Positions 60,518 to 64,000 of a stretch of DNA of 64,000 bases are shown piece by piece (the first letter of the stretch is position 1; each line of letters starts with the position of its first letter). This DNA comes from Gemmobacter denitrificans (GTDB taxonomy: Bacteria; Pseudomonadota; Alphaproteobacteria; Rhodobacterales; Rhodobacteraceae), in the NCBI RefSeq assembly GCF_036964905.1, contig NZ_JBALHR010000003.1:372001-436000 (forward strand), read 5' to 3'. A program made the position numbers and the translations under genes. Below the pieces are notes generated by a model, which had not been told where the DNA came from, did no database searches, and was given only the letters and a program-made list of their open reading frames with translations.

Positions 60518-63500
60518 ATGGCCCTGTATCAGATGCGTCAACGTGAACCGCTCATCGACCCCAATACCCAAGCTGCGCTGGAACGCCGTGCGCGCGAATT
60601 GATCGGGATCGGTCTGGCGGTGCTGGCGCTGGTCTTTGTGGTGATGCTGGGCAGCTATTCGCCCGAAGATCCCGGCTGGCTGGCCGCGTCCGACGCCCCT
60701 GTGCAGAACTGGCTGGGCCGGATCGGGGCTTCGGTCGCCGATACGCTGATGCTGGTGGTGGGAAAGGGGGCTTGGTCCATCCCGCTGATCCTGGCAGTCT
60801 GGGCCGGGCGGTTCATCACGCATCGCGGGGCTGACCGAGCCGCAGGGCGCGTGGTTTTCGCCCTGATCGCGGTGGCCATGTGCGCAGTCTTTGCCGCAAC
60901 TTTCGTGCCCGATCCCGATTGGCCGCACCGGTTCGGGTTGGGCGGGCTGTTCGGGGAAACCGTGCTGGGCAGCATGATCAACATGGCCAGTGTGCAAGCC
61001 TCGTTCGGTCTGGTCATGCTGTCGCTGCTGACCGGCCTGGCGGCGCTGGCCATGCTGCTGTTTGTCACCGGGTTTGACCGCGAGGAACTGGAGGCCCTGC
61101 GCCATGCCGGGGCCATTGGTATGGTACGCGGCTATGCGGCGCTGATGGCGTTGTTGGGGCAGGGGGGGGCCAGTGCCGCCCGTGCTGCCTTGGCGCTGCA
61201 GACGCGTCACGCGGAAAAGCGCGCAGCACGGGCCGAGATGCAGATGGAACAGCTGGCGGCTCCGGCCCCGATGGCCATACCACGCCCGGCCCAGATGGCT
61301 GCCCCCGCGATGGGCGCTGCCCCGCGCGGGCGGGTGATCCGCGCCGAAGCCCCCCTGCCCCCGCTGGCAGAGCCGGTGGTCGAAGACTGGGTCGAACCTG
61401 CGGAACCCTATGCCGAATTTGAAGCCCCGGTCGAAATGGCCCCCGCCCCGCGCCGGAAGGAAGGGTTTCTGGATCGGCTGCGCCGCGTGGTGGAACCCGA
61501 CCCCGAGCCTGAACTTTTCAAAGCCCCCCTGCCGGACCAGACCGAAGTGACCGATAGCCCGACCGAAGACCGCATCAAGGCCCGCATCAGCGATGTCATC
61601 AAGGCGCGGGTGCGTCAGGGCATCGGCGTTGCCGCGCCCCAGCCGCACATGACCCCGCTGCAGGCGGCAATCGCGCGGCGCGAACCGGCCCTGTCGCGGC
61701 GTGCCAGTGCAGAGCCCGCAACCCGGTTGGAACCCCCGGTCACCGCAGCGGCAGCCTTGCCTGCAGATGCAGCGCGGTCGCTTTCGGCGGTGTCGGCGGC
61801 GGTGGCCTCGGCTGCGGCGCGCGCTGCGGCAGCGCAGGCGCAGCTGGCCCGGCATGTGGCGGATATGCCGGTCGAATTGGCCCCGGCCACCCCGGTGCTG
61901 GCCCCCGCGCCCATGCCGCGCCCCGCGCCGAAACCCGTTGCCGCCATGCAGGCGCCGATGGTCCTGTCGCCCAAAGCCGCACCTAAATTGGCGGCACCGC
62001 TGATGACGCCGCGCAAGATGGCCCCGATACAGGTGCAAGCCTTTGATCCGGCCCAGATGGAAGGCCCGGTGGCGCTGGCGGATGACAGCGGCCTGCCCGT
62101 GCCGCAGCTTGACCGGCCAGCGCCGCTGCGGCGCCCACTGGCACCGATGGCCGCTGCCCCTGTGGCCAGCCCGGCCCCTCAAGCAATGTCTGCTCCTGCC
62201 CTGTCTGCTCCGCCGCGCATGGCTGCGCCCCAGCCTCTGGCAGCCCTGCCGCGTTCGGGTCTGGCCGGAAAGGCCGCCGGAAACACCGTTGGTTTCCGCG
62301 CCGAACCGCCCGTCATGGCCCGCCCCGCCCCGAGCCGTATCGAACCCGCGCGCGCGGAACCAGCCCGTCCTGAAATGGTCCGGTCCGAACCGCAGCCCCC
62401 CATGGCCGCACCTATGGACGCTTCGGCAGATTGGGACGCGCTGGCAGATGCGGCACTGGCGTCGGATGCCGAAGCCCTGCCCGCGGACTGGCCCGCAGAG
62501 GACGATTTCGCTGACAGCCATGTTCCTGCGCCGGTCCCGGCCTTTGCCCTGCAGGGCACGACAGCCCGCAAGGTTGTCCAGCATCCGGTGAAGAAGCCGC
62601 TTCAGCCTTCGGCCCGCGCGGTGGCCGAAACGCAGCCCCGGTTGCGGTTTGAAGATCAGATGGCGCAGGCTTATGAACTGCCGCCACTGTCGCTGCTGAC
62701 TTCGGCCAGCACGGTGCAGCGCCATACGCTGTCAGATGAGGCGCTGGAAGAAAACGCGCGCATGCTGGAATCCGTGCTGGATGATTATGGCGTCAAGGGC
62801 GAGATTGTCAGCGTCCGCCCCGGCCCTGTGGTGACCATGTATGAACTGGAACCGGCACCGGGTCTGAAGGCCAGCCGGGTGATCGGTCTGGCCGATGACA
62901 TCGCGCGCAGCATGTCGGCCCTGTCGGCACGCGTGTCCACCGTGCCCGGGCGCACCGTGATCGGGATTGAATTGCCCAATGCCACCCGCGAAAAGGTGGT
63001 CCTGCGCGAAATCCTGTCCGCACGCGATTTTGGCGACAGCGCGATGCGCCTTCCGCTGGCGCTAGGCAAGGACATCGGCGGCGACCCGGTCGTCGCGAAC
63101 CTGGCCAAGATGCCCCATCTTCTGATTGCGGGGACCACCGGTTCGGGCAAGTCGGTCGCGATCAACACCATGATCCTGTCGCTGCTTTACAAGCTGACGC
63201 CGGAAGAATGCCGGTTGATCATGATTGACCCCAAGATGCTGGAACTGTCGGTTTATGACGGGATTCCGCATCTCCTCAGCCCCGTCGTCACCGACCCGAA
63301 AAAGGCGGTCGTCGCTCTGAAATGGGTGGTGGGCGAAATGGAGGAACGCTATCGCAAGATGTCGAAGATGGGTGTGCGCAACATCGACGGCTATAATGGC
63401 CGCGTGCGCGAGGCCGTGGCCGCGGGCGAGATGTTCAAGCGCACCATCCAGACCGGCTTTGACGAAGATACTGGCGAACCGGTGTTCGAGACCGAGGAAT

Positions 63501-64000
63501 TCGCGCCCGAACCCTTCCCCTATATCGTGGTCATCGTGGACGAGATGGCCGACCTGATGATGGTGGCCGGGAAGGAAATCGAAGCCTGCATCCAGCGTCT
63601 TGCACAGATGGCGCGGGCCAGCGGCATTCACCTGATCATGGCGACGCAGCGGCCTTCGGTCGATGTGATCACCGGCACGATCAAGGCCAACTTCCCGACC
63701 CGGATCTCGTTCCAGGTGACTTCGAAGATCGACAGCCGCACCATTCTGGGCGAGATGGGCGCCGAACAGCTGCTTGGCATGGGCGACATGCTGTATATGG
63801 GCAATGGCCAGCGCATCACCCGTATCCACGGCCCGTTTGTCAGCGATGAGGAAGTGGAAGAAGTTGTCACCCATCTGAAGAGCTTTGGCCCGCCCAGCTA
63901 CATGTCTGGCGTGGTCGAAGGCCCCGAGGATGACGTGGCCAGCGATATCGATGCGGTCCTTGGCCTCAATACCGGGGGCAATACCGATGGCGAGGATGCG
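60518..64000 (+). CDS. ftsK: DNA translocase FtsK (3' end beyond the window)
   Basis: At least 1161 residues are present and the frame is open at the right edge. Four N-terminal transmembrane segments lie between about residues 28 and 190. A linker of nearly 500 residues rich in Ala, Pro and Met follows. The motor then begins: YELPPLSLL and SVRPGPVVTMYELEPAPG (alpha domain), Walker A GTTGSGKS at about 872-879, Walker B VVIVDEMADLMM, and MATQRPSVDVITGTIKANFPTRISFQV. The gamma DNA-reading domain is not reached. It moves chromosome termini at the septum during division. GAGG precedes ATG 60518. Confidence 0.97.
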   Translation, partial: MALYQMRQREPLIDPNTQAALERRARELIGIGLAVLALVFVVMLGSYSPEDPGWLAASDAPVQNWLGRIGASVADTLMLVVGKGAWSIPLILAVWAGRFITHRGADRAAGRVVFALIAVAMCAVFAATFVPDPDWPHRFGLGGLFGETVLGSMINMASVQASFGLVMLSLLTGLAALAMLLFVTGFDREELEALRHAGAIGMVRGYAALMALLGQGGASAARAALALQTRHAEKRAARAEMQMEQLAAPAPMAIPRPAQMAAPAMGAAPRGRVIRAEAPLPPLAEPVVEDWVEPAEPYAEFEAPVEMAPAPRRKEGFLDRLRRVVEPDPEPELFKAPLPDQTEVTDSPTEDRIKARISDVIKARVRQGIGVAAPQPHMTPLQAAIARREPALSRRASAEPATRLEPPVTAAAALPADAARSLSAVSAAVASAAARAAAAQAQLARHVADMPVELAPATPVLAPAPMPRPAPKPVAAMQAPMVLSPKAAPKLAAPLMTPRKMAPIQVQAFDPAQMEGPVALADDSGLPVPQLDRPAPLRRPLAPMAAAPVASPAPQAMSAPALSAPPRMAAPQPLAALPRSGLAGKAAGNTVGFRAEPPVMARPAPSRIEPARAEPARPEMVRSEPQPPMAAPMDASADWDALADAALASDAEALPADWPAEDDFADSHVPAPVPAFALQGTTARKVVQHPVKKPLQPSARAVAETQPRLRFEDQMAQAYELPPLSLLTSASTVQRHTLSDEALEENARMLESVLDDYGVKGEIVSVRPGPVVTMYELEPAPGLKASRVIGLADDIARSMSALSARVSTVPGRTVIGIELPNATREKVVLREILSARDFGDSAMRLPLALGKDIGGDPVVANLAKMPHLLIAGTTGSGKSVAINTMILSLLYKLTPEECRLIMIDPKMLELSVYDGIPHLLSPVVTDPKKAVVALKWVVGEMEERYRKMSKMGVRNIDGYNGRVREAVAAGEMFKRTIQTGFDEDTGEPVFETEEFAPEPFPYIVVIVDEMADLMMVAGKEIEACIQRLAQMARASGIHLIMATQRPSVDVITGTIKANFPTRISFQVTSKIDSRTILGEMGAEQLLGMGDMLYMGNGQRITRIHGPFVSDEEVEEVVTHLKSFGPPSYMSGVVEGPEDDVASDIDAVLGLNTGGNTDGEDA

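Noticed and set aside
59291..62725. Minus-strand open frame of 1144 codons
   Set aside because: It lies antisense to the aminotransferase and ftsK genes, both with clear family motifs. Its product is rich in Gly, Arg and His as expected for the mirror of GC-rich coding DNA, and has no domain.
1..64000. tRNA, rRNA, CRISPR array or plasmid/phage origin
   Set aside because: None recognised by reading both strands; housekeeping genes throughout indicate chromosome.

Overview
The window is GC-rich alphaproteobacterial chromosome with tightly packed genes. It is best explained as a member of the Rhodobacterales (Paracoccaceae; Rhodobacter/Gemmobacter/Tabrizicola-like). The indicators are a Fur/Mur regulator lacking the CxxC motifs, a chemoreceptor ending in a YEEF-type CheR tether, DUF1127, DUF6525 and DUF1489 family proteins, a class II (B12) ribonucleotide reductase, and a membrane PuuD-type urate oxidase. 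No rRNA, tRNA or CRISPR array was recognised. Placement is by protein family only; no database search was run.

Layout. 1-4.8 kb: hydrolase tail, two-domain flavin reductase, Fur/Mur, Nudix enzyme, chemoreceptor. 5-9 kb: folC and accD, then an Lrp regulator divergent from phhA-phhB (phenylalanine to tyrosine with pterin recycling). 9-12.8 kb: an EptA-like phosphoethanolamine transferase divergent from an OmpR-type response regulator and histidine kinase, with an 11-bp tandem repeat between them that looks like the regulator's binding site. 12.8-15 kb: a class III PLP enzyme and an APH-type kinase resembling the hydroxylysine kinase/phospho-lyase pair. 15-24.6 kb: purine catabolism (urate permease, AllA, AllE, a PuuE-UraD fusion, UraH, PuuD), interrupted by a hydrolase, phosphoesterase and lipid kinase trio. 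Together these carry urate to ureidoglycolate, glyoxylate and urea, except for the allantoate amidohydrolase step, which is not in the window.

24.6-33.2 kb: an operon of unassigned substrate, with an aldehyde dehydrogenase, a DHDPS-family lyase, a 3-hydroxyanthranilate-dioxygenase-like cupin, a five-gene LIV-type ABC importer and an aspartate-dehydrogenase-family enzyme. It is preceded by an AT-rich inverted repeat and contains tandem hairpins after the binding-protein gene. 33.2-36.7 kb: a cobalamin riboswitch followed by DUF1636, ATPase, binding protein and permease, an apparent B12-responsive importer. 36.8-46 kb: a GAPDH paralogue, an RTX protein, an iron-linked DHOR-imelysin-DUF1513 operon with a palindromic operator, and a tripartite tricarboxylate transporter (TctCBA). 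46-54.5 kb: small proteins, DgkA, Map, a molybdopterin-binding-domain protein, GNAT, OmpA-like and LysR proteins, DUF1489, and the B12-dependent reductase NrdJ behind a clear sigma70-type promoter.

54.5-57.3 kb: the remains of a TniABQ-type transposon. The start of tniA is fused out of frame to the second half of tniQ, flanked by repeated TTTGTCC motifs in opposite orientation. 57.3-64 kb: a BCCT transporter, a DapC-like aminotransferase, and ftsK running off the right edge with an unusually long Ala/Pro linker.
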